Of a stretch of 64,000 nucleotides of DNA, positions 1-11,094 are shown one piece after another (positions within the stretch are counted from its first letter, which is position 1; each line of letters begins with the position of its first letter). The DNA lies in the NCBI RefSeq assembly GCF_000283155.1, contig NW_004454177.1, positions 1,920,128 to 1,984,127 of the forward strand, in the 5' to 3' direction. Under the pieces are notes generated by a model. That model searched no databases. It was given only the letters and a program-made list of their open reading frames with translations, and was not told where the DNA came from. This DNA is from Ceratotherium simum simum. Taxonomy: Eukaryota > Chordata > Mammalia > Perissodactyla > Rhinocerotidae. Made by a program: the position numbers and the translations under genes.

Positions 1-163
1 GGGCTAACATCTGTGCCCATCTTCCTCCACTTTATATGGGACGCCGCCACAGCATGGCTTGCCAAGCAGTGCGTCGGTGCACGCCCGGGATCCGAACCAG
101 CGAACCCCGGGCCGCCGCAGCGGAGCGTGCGCACTTAACCGCTTGCGCCACCGGGCCGGCCCC
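1..163 (-). mobile_element. ERE-type SINE, cut by window start
   Basis: Antisense copy of the perissodactyl tRNA-derived SINE. Read on the minus strand it starts with 'ggggccggcccggtggcgca', has an A-box-like 'gcggttaag' and a B-box-like 'ggttcgctggttcgga', and runs into the 'gatgggcacagatgttagccc' body, shown here as its antisense at bases 1-22. The 3' half and tail lie outside the window. CpG dinucleotides are still plentiful, so this looks like a fairly young copy. Confidence 0.93.
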
Positions 164-437
164 TAAAGGCTTCTTAAGGGATGAAAGATAGACTGGGATT
201 TGGGAGTTTTGCAGGTATGAGATGTAAATTGAGAAACATGGAAGGACATGTGAACAAGTTAATTTGTTGAGAAACTGCCCATACAAAGCACATGTAGTCT
301 CGTATGCCAGCTATCACATTAGCACAACTAAAGGATGACAAAAGCAAAACTCTTTCAATAGAATCAAGTTTATGTTTCTCTTGTTTTGATATTTTTCTTC
401 CCCACTTAACAATGTGTCTAAAGTAGGTATTGACAAC

Positions 438-676
438 AGTTGCATTTATGAAGCACTTACCGTGTGTCACGCCTGGTGCTAACTACTGTATATGTATTTA
501 TTTAATTCCCACATGTCTATAAAGTACGTTCTGTTATTCTGCCCATTCTACAGAGAAGGAAATTCCACATCGAAAGAGAAGTAATTGGCCAAGAACAGAC
601 AGCTAGTATATGCTGGAGTGAAATTTGAACCCATGTTATTCTGATTTCAGATCCCAGACTCTCATTCACTACATTT
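438..676 (-). repeat. MIR SINE
   Basis: Nearly full antisense MIR. It begins with a diverged 'catttatgaagcacttac', continues through the antisense core (the 'cccattctacagagaagga' block) and ends near the antisense promoter end ('gaacccatgttattctg'). Heavily diverged, as expected of a pre-eutherian repeat. Confidence 0.75.
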
Positions 677-1264
677 AGTAGAATCTGGCATGAAAATGTG
701 TTAACTGATGTTAATTTTTCCTCACCACATGTGATCATCCTCTTTAAACTTCTGAAAAGAGTCATGCAGGAGAACTTAGCATCACTGAACACACATTAAA
801 TCTATCATTCAATAAGGATGTCTATGATATTTGTTTTTTGTCTTTGATGTATCTGCATTTATGTGTAGTTATACCAGACAAACATTGTCACTTTTAAAAG
901 TAGAGAATTAAAGTCATATTGAGTTGGCATATTGGCCAAGCCTTACATATTGCATCAACATCCCTTAATGAATAGAATAAATTCATTATAAATTAATCCT
1001 GGATAAAAATAAATAAATCCTGGATAAATGTTGTTTCGACTTTTTATGTGTTGGCCCTGTTGCATGTGGTACTAGTTGGATGCCTAATAAAGACAGACAT
1101 GGTAATTAAAAATGCCTAGGAGGAGAAAAGATGTTAGGAGCATGTGTGAGTTTAATACTGGCTCTAAAATACTCACGTGCTCTCTCAAGTGAAGACTCAG
1201 ATTGATCAGTCCCATTCTCTAAACTTTATATGCTCTTTCTTTCTATAAGGTGGGCCAAAAAATA
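677..1264. other. unassigned interval
   Basis: AT-rich sequence with no recognised transposon, RNA gene or credible reading frame. The only local oddity is a short imperfect repeat, 'aataaatcctggataaa' type, at about 985-1027. Confidence 0.5.
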
Positions 1265-1362
1265 GTGTAGTATTGACTCAGGAGTCCTGACCTATCTACA
1301 AATTAGCTGTGTGGCTTTCTGCAACTTTGGACATTGGTTTTCCTCTGTTGCAACAGGGGAAA
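1265..1362 (+). repeat. probable MIR fragment
   Basis: Contains 'attagctgtgtggctttctg' followed by a diverged 'cctctgttgcaacagggga', matching the central MIR order of 'tagctgtgtgaccttgg' then 'cctcagtttcc'. Short and diverged, so tentative. Confidence 0.4.
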
Positions 1363-1544
1363 GGGTTGGACACATTGTGTTCCTTGGCCTATGACTTGAT
1401 GATATTTGGGCATGTGCTTCAGCCTAGTCTTCTTAATTCAGGTGCACAAGCTGGATCTTCATCTTGTAAAATCTTTATTTATTATTTTTCACTATAATCA
1501 CAAAGCATCAATTAGACAACCTTCATTGCTTTCAATAATTATGG

Positions 1545-1625
1545 TGACTTATGTCTGTATAGCTCTCAGTAGTTTATAAAGCTTCATTACACACTATGTC
1601 TCATTTTATCTCTCAATAACCTAGA
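1545..1625 (-). repeat. MIR-related fragment
   Basis: The order 'gctctcagtagtttataaag', then 'cattacacactatgtctcat', then 'ctcaataacc' follows the antisense start of MIR3-like elements. Strongly diverged. Confidence 0.35.
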
Positions 1626-1659
1626 CGAAGGGAGACAAGGTCAAACATGGGTTTGAGTT

Positions 1660-1797
1660 ACTTAAATTCCTTATCTGAAATGTGCATGATATTATATCTA
1701 TCTTCTCAGTCAGCAGTGAGGGAAAAATAAGATCATACATGTAACATGCTTAGCAGGGAGTCTACCACATAATCAATGTTGAACACGTGTTGGCTGT
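1660..1797 (+). repeat. MIR SINE, 3' half
   Basis: Sense MIR 3' half: 'ttccttatctgaaatgtg', then 'gtaacatgcttagcaggga' and 'tctaccacataatcaatgtt', corresponding to the MIR tail that ends in a 'gcctggcacatagtaag..caataaatgttgg'-like sequence. Confidence 0.6.
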
Positions 1798-1999
1798 TTT
1801 TTTGGTGGCTTGTTCCAGCTGTCACACATTCCTGATGACAGAGCTGTTCTAACTCAAAGACAAGTGCTCTTACTAATATACTCTACTGTTTTTCGAGTCT
1901 GGGAGGGGAACTAGAAGGAAATTTTCTTCCAGGGAAAGAGTGGACCATTGGCTTTAACCTTGGATCTATGTATGCCCAGTATATTCACTCAGTGTGCTC

Positions 2000-2534
2000 T
2001 TACAGTCACCTACTCTGGGTTAGGCACTGTGCTCGGCATTGAGGATACTAAAATATAAGAATGGCACAGTCTTTGTATTCAGAGAGCTCATATCTGGTGG
2101 GTGAGACACATATGTAAAAAACAAACAGTGTTCCAGGCTTTTAATAAATGCTTTTTTAGATGAATAATGAAAGCAAGTGCAAGATGCTTTGGCATGCAGA
2201 AAGAAGGAGGCACCTAAGTGCCAGGGGAGTTTGGCAAAGTCATGCTTGAGCAAGTCCTGCCTGATGAGTTGGTGTTAGCTAGACAATAGGCCGGAGGAAG
2301 GAAGGACATTACAAATAGAGAGAATGGTATATACAGAGGAAAGAATTGTGGGAAAACGTGACACACTCAGGGAATACAAGTACCTCCATAAGGCTGGAGT
2401 CCAGTAAGAGTCTGAGGGGTTGACAGAAATTGAGTCTAAGGAAGAGGGTAGGAGTCAGATTGCAAAGGGACTGTATGCCATGCTAAGGGGGTGGACATTT
2501 ATCTTGGAAGCAACAGAGTAACACTTCATGATTT
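2000..2534 (-). mobile_element. L2 LINE, 3' end (left part)
   Basis: Antisense L2 3' end. It opens with 'tactctgggttaggcactgt', the complement of the L2 terminal 'gcctggcacatagtagg' region, and runs through the 3' UTR into the degenerate end of the reverse-transcriptase frame ('gactgtatgccatgctaagg' corresponds to the 'ggccttgtaggccatggtaa' block). It is interrupted at 2534 by an ERE and resumes at 2805. Confidence 0.8.
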
Positions 2535-2804
2535 TTTTTGTATTTTATTTTTTTATGAGGAAGATTGGCCCTGAGCTAACATCTGTCACCAATCTTCTTC
2601 TTTTTGCTGAGGAAGATTAGCCCTGAGCTAACATCTGTGCCCATCCTCCTCCTTTTTGTTTTGTATATGGGATGCTGCCACAGCATGGCTTGAGCGGTGC
2701 ACAGGTCTGCACCCAGGGTCCAAACCTGGGAACCCCGGGCTGCCAAAGCAGAGCATGTGAACTTAACCACTATACCACCAGGCCGGCCCAACATTTCGTG
2801 ATTT
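2521..2804. repeat. target-site duplications of the ERE
   Basis: Bases 2521-2534 (acacttcatgattt) are repeated with two mismatches at 2791-2804 (acatttcgtgattt), bracketing the ERE. This proves a retrotransposition event into the older L2, and the mismatches show it is not recent. Confidence 0.85.
2535..2790 (-). mobile_element. ERE-type SINE inside L2
   Basis: Antisense ERE with poly-T (the reversed A tail) at 2532-2557, two tandem 'gaggaagattggccctgagctaacatctgt'-type tail units, then the tRNA-like head ending 'ggccggccc' at 2789. The B-box region is decayed, and few CpGs remain, so it is an older copy than the one at the window start. Confidence 0.93.
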
Positions 2805-3330
2805 TAAACAACAACAAAAAAAGGCATGTTTATTCATTTTAAGAGAGCATTCTGGTGTTTACGTGGGGAGGGATTGGAAGCGGGGTTTAGATACTACTAC
2901 CATCGAGGCAAGAGAAACTGAGGATGTAGATTAAGACTACAGGAGAGGCACTGGAAAAGTGACCTAGGTTAGTGAGCTCTTCTGGAGATATTTGGGAGGA
3001 CTGGTTATTGGGAGTGGAGAGTAATTTAGAGGGAGGGAGCGGGGGTCACTCCCAGGTTTCTGGCTTGGGTGATGGAGTGGCAATATCCATATAAGATCAG
3101 GCATTGGGAGGAGGAAAGGGTGCTGCTGATGAATTCTCTTTAGCTATGTTGCGTTTTAGTTTCCTGGGGATCATTGGGAGAAGTCTAGTGAGACTTTGAA
3201 AGTATCTGTCTGGTGTTCTGGAGAGAGACCTGGGGTGGCGAAGGGAATATATATGAGCAATATCAGTAAAGAGGATAGGGGTTGAAGCTTCAGCTATGGA
3301 AGAGGTGGCCCAGGGGGACTGGGTAGTGAG
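2805..3330 (-). mobile_element. L2 LINE, continuation after the ERE
   Basis: Continues the antisense L2: 'agagagcattctggtgttta' corresponds to the 'ggatcactctggctgctgtg' block and 'tcactcccaggtttctggct' to 'gactccaaggtttttggcct'. The L2 copy thus spans about 1.06 kb without the ERE. Coding capacity is destroyed by stops and indels. Confidence 0.75.
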
Positions 3331-5887
3331 AAGTTGCTTTGTTTTGCCTGTGTTTGCAGAGACCAGGGATTTTCATTACATGAATGATAATTATTGGATA
3401 AAACTCCTCTAAGAACCTCAGTTCCAAGCATCTCACTGGGTCCCCACATTTCTCTGACTGGCAACTCCTGAGTAATTAGCAAGTGATTAGGGAGTCAGTA
3501 GGGGATTTAGGGTTTGTCCTCCCTACTGCTCACTTTCTGCCTGTCACTGCTCTTCTGAGGCTGAATCAAGTAAAGGTGAGGAAGGGAAACGAGAGTCTAC
3601 CTGGCTACACGTGAAAGACCTCCAGCTTATTAGGACTGGAGATGAACCCATTCAACTCTTGGCTCTTGTGATGCTGTAGTGTTATTTCTGAATTTGTAGT
3701 GCCATTCCCAGATGCTGTTATAGCTGGTGGAAAATTGATGGTCTTAATTATGGTCAATGTTTTCTTGGTGTGAAGCATGTTTTTAAAAATTTAGTTGTTT
3801 TTATTTAAAAAAAAATTTTTTTTAGAGACCGCCCTCCCCTCAAGGTCCTTTCTCCAGAAAGCTGCTCCAGAGTGAGCAGCTCTCTGATATTTTTCTCAGA
3901 AGAACTTCTCTTTTCAGTTCAGAATTTTATCAGCAATTCTTATGCTAAGAGGGGTCAGGAGATGAGGCATTTCTCACGTTACTCTTGAAGCTACTCATGA
4001 ATAATGGCCTATATCACCTCTATTGTCTGCCCCAAAACATAAGCAACCAGACAGAAAGGCAGAGGAGAAATTAAAGATCACTGAATGAGCCAGAAGAGCA
4101 GGGTAAGGCTGAGATAGTGTCAAGAGGTAAAAAAAGGCAAGGTAGAGCATATGGTTATGTAGGGAGAAATGTTTGCATAGATTAACTACCCAACAGATAG
4201 AGAATAAACCCGATTCCCTGGTTTAAAGGCTAGAAGAACATCAGAAAAGAATTCTGCAATCTTCAGAGTGAGATTAAGGGCATCCCCACCAAAGAGTAAT
4301 GTAGCTAAAATAAATTAGGGGTCATTATTCCAGGCCGAATGGATAATGGACTAAGAAACCCACTGAACTTTTCCCCGCCCCTTCATAACGTTTCCAGTGA
4401 TTTATGCTGCCAGTTTCTGCTGCGGGAGGGGAGGAATCCGTCTCTCTAAATCCTTCCTTCATCAGTGAATTGATTTCATTGAACTCCGACTGGGGTTTTC
4501 GGTTTGCGGGGGTGAGCAGGCAAGAGAAGGAACTAAGAGGGACTAGAGAAGTCAAAGGGAGCAAAATAATTCCAAACGGGGGGGCTGGTAGGACCCGTCC
4601 TGGGAAAATACGGTTCCGGTTCTTTGTGGGAAGGCTGTGCCTATCTTTTTCCTGCCTACAGGTGACAATATTTATGAAAACAATGTGTTCTAACTTGAAA
4701 GCATAGCACCTGCCTACCAGAAGACTCATCCAAGACTCTCAAGGGAGGGGCAGCATTTAAAATGAAAACTTGGCGGAGCTTCAGTGCTGTGCCGGCTGAG
4801 TCGTTTTGAAGTGAGAGGAGGAAACAAAGAACACACCAACCGAGGAGGTCACGGAGTGTGACAAGGGGTCTGTAAGAGGGCACACCATGCTGCCTAACGA
4901 GAGCAAACCCAGCCCTTTGTGCTGGGGCACGAGTCCAGGGAGCGGTGGATGCTGTGTGCGCGGAGGCTCCGACCTTCCTGTCCCCGGCCGCGCTGCTGCT
5001 GGGCCCTGGGAGGTGACTCGCTGGGGGGGGTCTGGCCTTTTGTTTCAGCGTCTTCCCAGGCGGTGACATCAGATTTGATGGGCTACTGGCGCCTTCAGAG
5101 AGGCAAGTTTTATGTTCCCGTGTTTCTTATTAAAGCTTGTTAGAAGTACTAAGTAGAAGGGAGCCCTTTAATCCTAACTGGGAATAAAAGAGCCCAGCCT
5201 TTTAAATGAGAATAATAATAAAACTACAAAAAAAAAAAAAAAATCACTTCAACCCTCCAAGACTCTCTTGAAAGGTTACCTCATGCAGTATCTCCATTAA
5301 GACAGGCGGAGTAAAACAGCATTGCATTCTGGCCTGAATCTTCCTTGTTTTGTTTTTAGACAAATAGCTTCTCTTGTCGCAGTCCCAGGTACAAATCCAG
5401 CACTAGTGACACTAAACCAGTGGCTGTTCTCTGGTGGTCTCTGAGGATATGCTTCAGTTTGGTGTTTGATGGTGGTGGTGGGTTCCATTCCAGAGCTGAG
5501 AGGGGTCTGATGTGTTCAGAGTATCTTTCGAGTGAGATGGTTCAGGGACTGGTCTAAGGACTGGTTAATATTCACACCTTGTACTCTTCGCATTGAGATA
5601 GTAACAAACCAGAATCTACAGAATCAGAATTAGAAGTGGAAAGGGCTTTGCAAGGTCTCTCTTGTCCATCACATGTCACTAGGCAAAGAAGCCCTTCAGT
5701 TACCCAAGACAGATGAAAATCCCCACATATAGGACCCTGTGCCCCTCATTTAAATAAGAACCAATATATAGTATTAAACAGTCTCCTGAAATGACTATCC
5801 AGTCAGCCCTAGCCAGGAATGGCTCGATTTTGTTGTACTCAGAGCACTTCCTTTTTTTCCCTTAACCTACTGAAATCTTACAGATAT
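3331..5887. other. transposon-poor interval with CpG-bearing patch
   Basis: No repeat family recognised apart from a 16-base A run at 5228-5243 and an A/T stretch near 3780-3830. From about 4370 to 5060 the sequence is richer in G+C and CpG (for example 'ccccggccgcgctgctgctg' at 4981-5000) than its surroundings. Overlapping frames of 134 and 137 codons on the minus strand and 100 on the plus strand exist there, but none resembles a known protein; low stop density from the base composition explains them. Confidence 0.5.
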
Positions 5888-6242
5888 ATGGATTCATTAA
5901 ACCATTCATTTATCCAACAGGCATTGATATGTTAAGTGCCTAGAGTGGGCACAATGCTAAACTGAGCACTGTGGGGAATACAAAAGAAGTAAAGGAATAG
6001 TCCTAGTCCTAGAGGAGTATCTCATGTTGAGTGGGCAAGAAAAGAATTCATGAAGTGACTAGAGAACAATGCAGCACAGTGCAGTGGAGGTATGATATGG
6101 TGCAGAGAGATGGCACATGCTCTGGGAAGTAGGGAAATCTCATGGAACGAGGCCAGTCTTGAATTGGCTTTTGAGGGATGTGCTGGATTTAAATTCGTAG
6201 AAAGAAGAGGGTTTGGCAGAAACATCTTAACTTTTGTGCAGA
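5888..6242 (-). repeat. L2 LINE, 3' end
   Basis: Antisense L2 3' terminus: 'ccattcatttatccaacagg' followed by 'agtgcctagagtgggcacaa' and 'gagcactgtggggaatacaa', then 3' UTR with 'gggatgtgctggattt'. The first 350 bases only. Confidence 0.7.
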
Positions 6243-6734
6243 CTATATAGGAATTTAAGATTCCATTCCTTTCTTCCTCAGAGGTTGCTCCTATCCACGT
6301 TGTAGGGACCATCCCATCTACCTTATAACCCACAGTCTCCATCTTTCCCCAACCACCAAGTCTTCTGTTATTTGTATTGTCAAAGCTTTGTGTTGGTTGT
6401 TCTCTAAAGAGAACTTTATCTATGAGAGGCAGATTAGGTGCTGTTGGAGGAATGGGTTTCATGGAAAAGGCCCTCTGACTGCCCACCCTGCCTTTCCTTC
6501 CTCATGTTGGGCAGTACTAGACTGGTGTTTGCTGACACCTTTATCTCCTTCAATGAGTGGCTGGTAAACTTAGGTAGTCTGGGTTCTCATATTGTCAAGC
6601 ACGGTGCTCACTAAGAGCAGCATAACTTCTGGTGGGCAATGTCAGTAATTTCTTCAGCCTTGTGGACTGCTTCCTTCAAGCCAATGTTCATGAAAATTTT
6701 ACACTCCAAGTTGGTGTTGCTTCTTACATATCCT

Positions 6735-6991
6735 GCTTCATATCAGCTTCAATGCCACTTCCTCAGGGAGATCTTCCCCTGCAGATCCACAGAATCTCTT
6801 TCTCTTCTCCTCTGTGGTCCTTCAATCACAGTTCGTAGTGATATGTTTACCTGTGTGGTTAGCTGGTTAGCGTTTGACTCTCCCACTAGGATGTTAGCAC
6901 TATGAGTCAGGAACCTGATTTGCTTTGTCCACGACTATACACTTAGCCCATAGCCTCAGTACAGAAATAAATGTTGGTTGGATGAATGAAT
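6735..6991 (+). repeat. L2 LINE, 3' end
   Basis: Sense L2 end: 'cctcagggagatcttcccct' (the 'gaggccttccctgacc' block), 'cccactaggatgttagcact' (the 'ccactagactgtaagctcc' block), ending 'ggttggatgaatgaattt'. Confidence 0.8.
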
Positions 6992-7459
6992 TTAAAAATA
7001 GAAGCGTGGGTGGGTAGAGATGCATGGTCTTGGGAATTAGGACACTTAGAGTCTCTTTGGGATTATCAGCATAGGCAGGGAAGTTCTGGCTCTGAAATCA
7101 CCCATAGGATCTCCAAGAAAGCTGTTGAGAGGGAATTGCTGCTGTCACAGTTTAGAGAAAGGACATCCCCGTACCCTCTCAATGAACTCAGTAGTCCCTT
7201 GGAACTGTCAGGCCAGCTGTTTTAGAGGTGCTGCCTTCTCTGTGACTACATGCTGGCTGCCTCTAGCATTGCCACAGGAATCCATTTTACTGCAATGTGG
7301 ATTTTCCATTAGGGATGGGAAAATCAGCTCAGAAAATCAGATTTAGTTATAGCATCTTTCCAAAGGAAAAGAAATTTCCCCTTATTTCATGTTTTCAGTT
7401 TCTTACTGACTTTTTCCTGGGGATTTCAGCTGTACATTCTGGATACTAAAACGATAGCA

Positions 7460-7664
7460 ATAACAACAGCTAATTTTTACTGTGACAGGCACTGTTCCAT
7501 TTCATTTAATCGTCACAACAGCCTCGTGGAGTGGATATCACTGTATTCATGTCCATTTGATAGAGGCATCAGAGAGGGATGAAGTAATAGGACAAGCAAG
7601 TGATAGAGCTGGCATTTGAACCCAGGTTTAGTTCTGCACCTCTTATTCCCTATACTGCCTCCTA
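7460..7664 (-). repeat. MIR SINE
   Basis: Antisense MIR with 'gacaggcactgttccatttc', 'atttaatcgtcacaacagcc' and 'ggcatttgaacccaggttta'. Nearly full-length. Confidence 0.8.
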
Positions 7665-7700
7665 ACACAGGCTAATATTTATTTCAATGCTATTCATGTA

Positions 7701-7753
7701 TCAGACTCATGTATATAGTTCATACATGAGTTCAGACTCATGTATGTAGTTCA
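7701..7753 (+). repeat. two-copy tandem duplication, 31-base period
   Basis: The 22-base segment at 7701-7722 recurs at 7732-7753 with one difference (tatatag versus tatgtag). A partial relative, 'tattcatgta', precedes it. The duplication directly abuts the next MIR. Confidence 0.8.
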
Positions 7754-7764
7754 AGAGAACATAA

Positions 7765-7968
7765 TATAAGTTCTCTTATTTAGTGTTACAACAACCCTAT
7801 GAGGTGAATACATTTATTATGCCCATGTTATAGGTGATGGCACTGAGGCTCAGAGAGGTTAGGGAACTTACTCAAGATCACACAGCTAGTTATTACAATA
7901 GCAAGACTCCGGCTTTGATTGGCTTACTCTAAAGGCCGTGTTTCTAACCACTGCACATTACTCCCTAC
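7765..7968 (-). repeat. MIR SINE
   Basis: Antisense MIR with a well preserved core: 'acaacaaccctatgaggtga', 'ggcactgaggctcagagagg', 'actcaagatcacacagctag'. The promoter end, 'gtgtttctaaccactgcaca', is also recognisable. Confidence 0.88.
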
Positions 7969-8974
7969 ACACTCCAGAAATGCTCCATGTAGACTGTTCA
8001 TTATGGTGGCATTGTAGGACTAGTTAGTTGTGTGCCATGCAAATGGCCTATCAAAATTGCAGTAGAAAGCTGACTAGTTTTTCTGCCATTATGTCATAGC
8101 CTTTTCCTCCCAGTTCCTTGGAAAGGGAAATTGTTTTTCCATTTGACAACCGTGCATCGTCAAACTGATCTGTTCTCCCCACTTGGAAACTCGCACTGTA
8201 TTTCCTATACTAGCATGCTTCTGGTAAATGAGCAGCTTCAGTTCTCACCCTTCCCACTTGAATTGATTCCTGCCCTGCAAAGGGAGAAGGTGAACCAAGG
8301 CAGGTGTCCCCCTCTGTTTATTTCAGTCAAAACTCTATCTTTGTAGAAATGAAAAATAAGAGAATTTAAATGATCCAAGTCAGTTCTCTGTAATAAATTA
8401 ATCATGTGTTTGTGTGGGGAAATATAAACTGTAGTTAAGTTTCTGCAAACTAGATGGCCAAATGAACTTGTGCTCCTCGGCCTTGATCCACTCTATCCAT
8501 CCATGCATTGTCCATGTGCTAGTCGAGGAGACAAGCCCAAATCCCCCATCCCTCTACACCTCCATACTCTATCTTTCTCTTTTTGAGATGCTTTGGCTTC
8601 TGTCTTCATTAGGTTCTGTGAGGATGAATTCAAGCTTGGTCTGATTTCTTCAGACTCTGATTTGTAAGCGCTCTCATCAGTCCCTGGGTCTTGACTTTCT
8701 CCTGCAGATTCTTATTTGATTAACCCTTTTGACTCCTGCCTCCCCCTGTTGCCATAAGGTGGAATCTTCTGCCCTAATCTTAACTCCTCTGAATTCAATT
8801 TCAGCCCTTTGCCCATCAAGGCCAGTCCTGAGACCCAGCTAGTTTTAGCAGCTGTCTTATCACACCCAAAATCAGCAATACAACTTGGCCCAATCCTTAA
8901 TAATAGGATATTTTTTGTGTCTCACTCTGATAGCAGAAGTCTTTCAGTCCTAGAGATGATGAAATAGAAAAATG
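7969..8974. other. unassigned interval
   Basis: About 1 kb with no recognised repeat and no reading frame that resembles a protein family. Confidence 0.4.
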
Positions 8975-9449
8975 CTTTGACAGTTTCATTTACTAGAAAG
9001 AATTTAAACACAAACATTTGAATAGAATAGGTGGCCCTGAAATATGCTGGAATATATATACCTTATCACACATAAAATATCAATGGAGATGGGGATGGAT
9101 CTAGGAAAATTGCCAGCTGAAGGGGAAACAAAACCCTCAAGTTATATCCTTATGTCAAAAAATGCACCAAAATAAATTTCAGGTAGATTACATGCAAAAA
9201 TTCTTCACATAATATAACTTGAAGACAATATAGGTAAATATTTAATTTTGGGTGAAAAGTACTTCAAAATATAAAAGTATCTGTTGATGTGACAAAGGAA
9301 AATATTAACAAATTTGCATATACAGAATACAAAAGTTCTGTAAACTAGAAAAATCATAAACAACTTAGAAAACATATTTTCAATAGTTGACAAAGTGCGT
9401 ATATATATACATGTGTGTATAAGATATACATATATATGTATGAATCTTA
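8975..9449 (+). mobile_element. old L1 LINE (L1M type), left part
   Basis: A-rich sense-strand L1 sequence from the end of ORF2, badly decayed. It has the L1M texture of 'agattacatgcaaaaa' and 'gtacttcaaaatataaaag', and continues beyond the ERE insertion into clearly recognisable ORF2/3' UTR sequence. Confidence 0.6.
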
Positions 9450-9723
9450 AAAATCAATAAAAAGGGGCCAGCCTTGTGGTGTAGTGGTTAAGTTCGCATG
9501 CTCTGCTTCAGTGGCCTGGGGTTTGCAGGTTTGGATCCTGGGCATGACCCTATGCACCACTTATCAAGCCATGCTGTGGCAGGTGTCCCACATATAAAGT
9601 GGAGGAAGATGGGCACAGATGTTAGCCCAGGGCCAATCTTCCTCAGCAAAAAGAGGAGAATTGGCAATGGGTGTTAGCTCAGGGCTAATCTTCCTTACCA
9701 GAAAAAAAAAAATCAATAAAAAG
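9449..9723. repeat. target-site duplications of the ERE
   Basis: The 15-base string aaaatcaataaaaag at about 9450-9464 recurs at 9709-9723. It flanks the ERE exactly, the second copy merging with the A tail. Confidence 0.9.
9465..9708 (+). mobile_element. ERE-type SINE inside L1
   Basis: Sense ERE: 'gggccagccttgtggtgtag' head, A box 'tagtggttaag', 'gtttggatcctggg' B-box region, 'agccatgctgtggcaggtgt', two 'gttagc..agggc' tail units and an A tail. Intact target duplications show a full-length insertion. Confidence 0.95.
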
Positions 9724-10512
9724 AACAATAGCAACACAGTAGAGAAAATGGAAAAGGATACAAACAGGTAATTAGTAAAATAAAAACAATAAATGGTCAA
9801 TGAATTCTTGAACTATCAGTCCAATCTCACTAGAATTCAAAGAAATACAGACTAAACAGCACTGCTAAATAAGTAGTAGCAATTAAAATAAATAAGATGA
9901 AACTCAAGGCTAGTGAGACTGTAGAGAAATGAGAATTTCCTTCAATAGCTAAGTATGTAAATTGGCAAAAACTTTCTAGAAAAAAAATTAGCAAGACATA
10001 AAAAAAGAAGAAAACACTTTGATCCAATAATCCCACTCCTAATCTGTACTAAGGAAAGTGGTCAAATAGTTATGTAAAAAGATGTCTATGACAACCTTAT
10101 ATTTAGTACAAACCCTAAATACATCCTAAGTGTCCAGTATTGGGAAAATAGTTAAATAACTTATATCTCTAGAATAGAACATTGTACAATGTTTTAAAAT
10201 GTTTTTGAAGGATATTTAAACACCAAGAATGCTCCTAATATGGTATTAAACTAAGATAGAAGGAAGCAAAATTATTTACATTATGGTCTAAATGCAGTAA
10301 AAAATGCATAAATACATTAATATATAAATGCCCACATGTGTAAAAGATTAGAGGGAAATCTATTAAAATACCAAAAGTGGTTATCTTTAATTGTTATTAT
10401 TACATGTCATTTTAATTGTCATCTTTAGATTTTTGTTTTATTTTCTAAAATTTTAGTAGCAAACACGTGTTGCTATCATAACCAGGAAAAGTAATAAACG
10501 TTATTAAAATGT
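9709..10512 (+). mobile_element. old L1 LINE (L1M type), ORF2 end and 3' UTR
   Basis: 'tgatccaataatcccactcc' matches the universal L1 'gatccagcaattccactt' block, 'cctaagtgtccagtattggg' the 'aacctaagtgtccatcaat' block, and the 3' UTR ('gtggttatctttaattgtta' to 'gtaataaacgttatta') is of L1ME/L1M style. No intact frame. Confidence 0.8.
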
Positions 10513-10852
10513 GTATATCTTCATCAGTTGAATTTTTTTGTTTTTGAGTGTCTGTAAAACATCAGGGGAGAGAGGCAAAGAGGAAGGTGTCTCCCGTCCT
10601 CCACTGCAGTGTCTGGGCTAGAGCAGGCTGTCTGAGAGGCAGAAGACGTGCATCTCCAGGGTAGGCAACAGGGAGTCCTGGTGAGTTGCACATGTCACAC
10701 AGGGCCAGAGAAAATAAGGACAGAGATTAAAAGGGGTAACTGTGGTCAGCATTAAACCAGATGAAAGTACCACTGAGATCTGTTCCTGAGAAATTTCTGG
10801 ATCCAGACATTTCTAATCTCACGAACCTGCTTTCCTTAAAGCTATCCCAGAT

Positions 10853-11031
10853 GGAAAACAAATATTCTTTTTTTTTTTTATTCTTTCTTTTTGTTTTTTA
10901 ATTTTTGTTTATTGCAGTAACATTGGTTTATAACGTTGTATAAATTTCAGGTGTACATCATAACACTTCTGTTTCTGCATGGATTACATCATGTTCTCAT
11001 GTTCACCACCATTGAGGAAAACAAATATTCT
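10853..11031. repeat. target-site duplications of an L1 stub
   Basis: ggaaaacaaatattct at 10853-10868 is perfectly repeated at 11016-11031 (16 of 16), bracketing the insertion. Confidence 0.93.
10869..11015 (-). mobile_element. L1 3' end, 5'-truncated
   Basis: 147-base antisense L1 stub: poly-T (reversed A tail), then 'tttattgcagtaacattggt', 'ttcaggtgtacatcataaca' and 'tggattacatcatgttctca', the 3' UTR start common to ungulate-lineage L1s. Perfect target duplications point to a comparatively recent, severely 5'-truncated insertion. Confidence 0.88.
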
Positions 11032-11094
11032 GATTTTTCAATTCTAGTTTTTCTAACAAAGCACTTCTGCCACGGTACTGTAAAGTTTGTTGTA

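Noticed and set aside
4325..5069. Frames of 134 and 137 codons on the minus strand as real genes
   Set aside because: Overlapping open frames on both strands in a GC-richer patch; no recognisable domain, splice structure or conservation evidence.
9394..9440. Palindrome-rich (TA)/(TG) stretch as a replication origin or cruciform
   Set aside because: It is a degenerate TA/TG simple repeat within the old L1, with nothing else to support a function.
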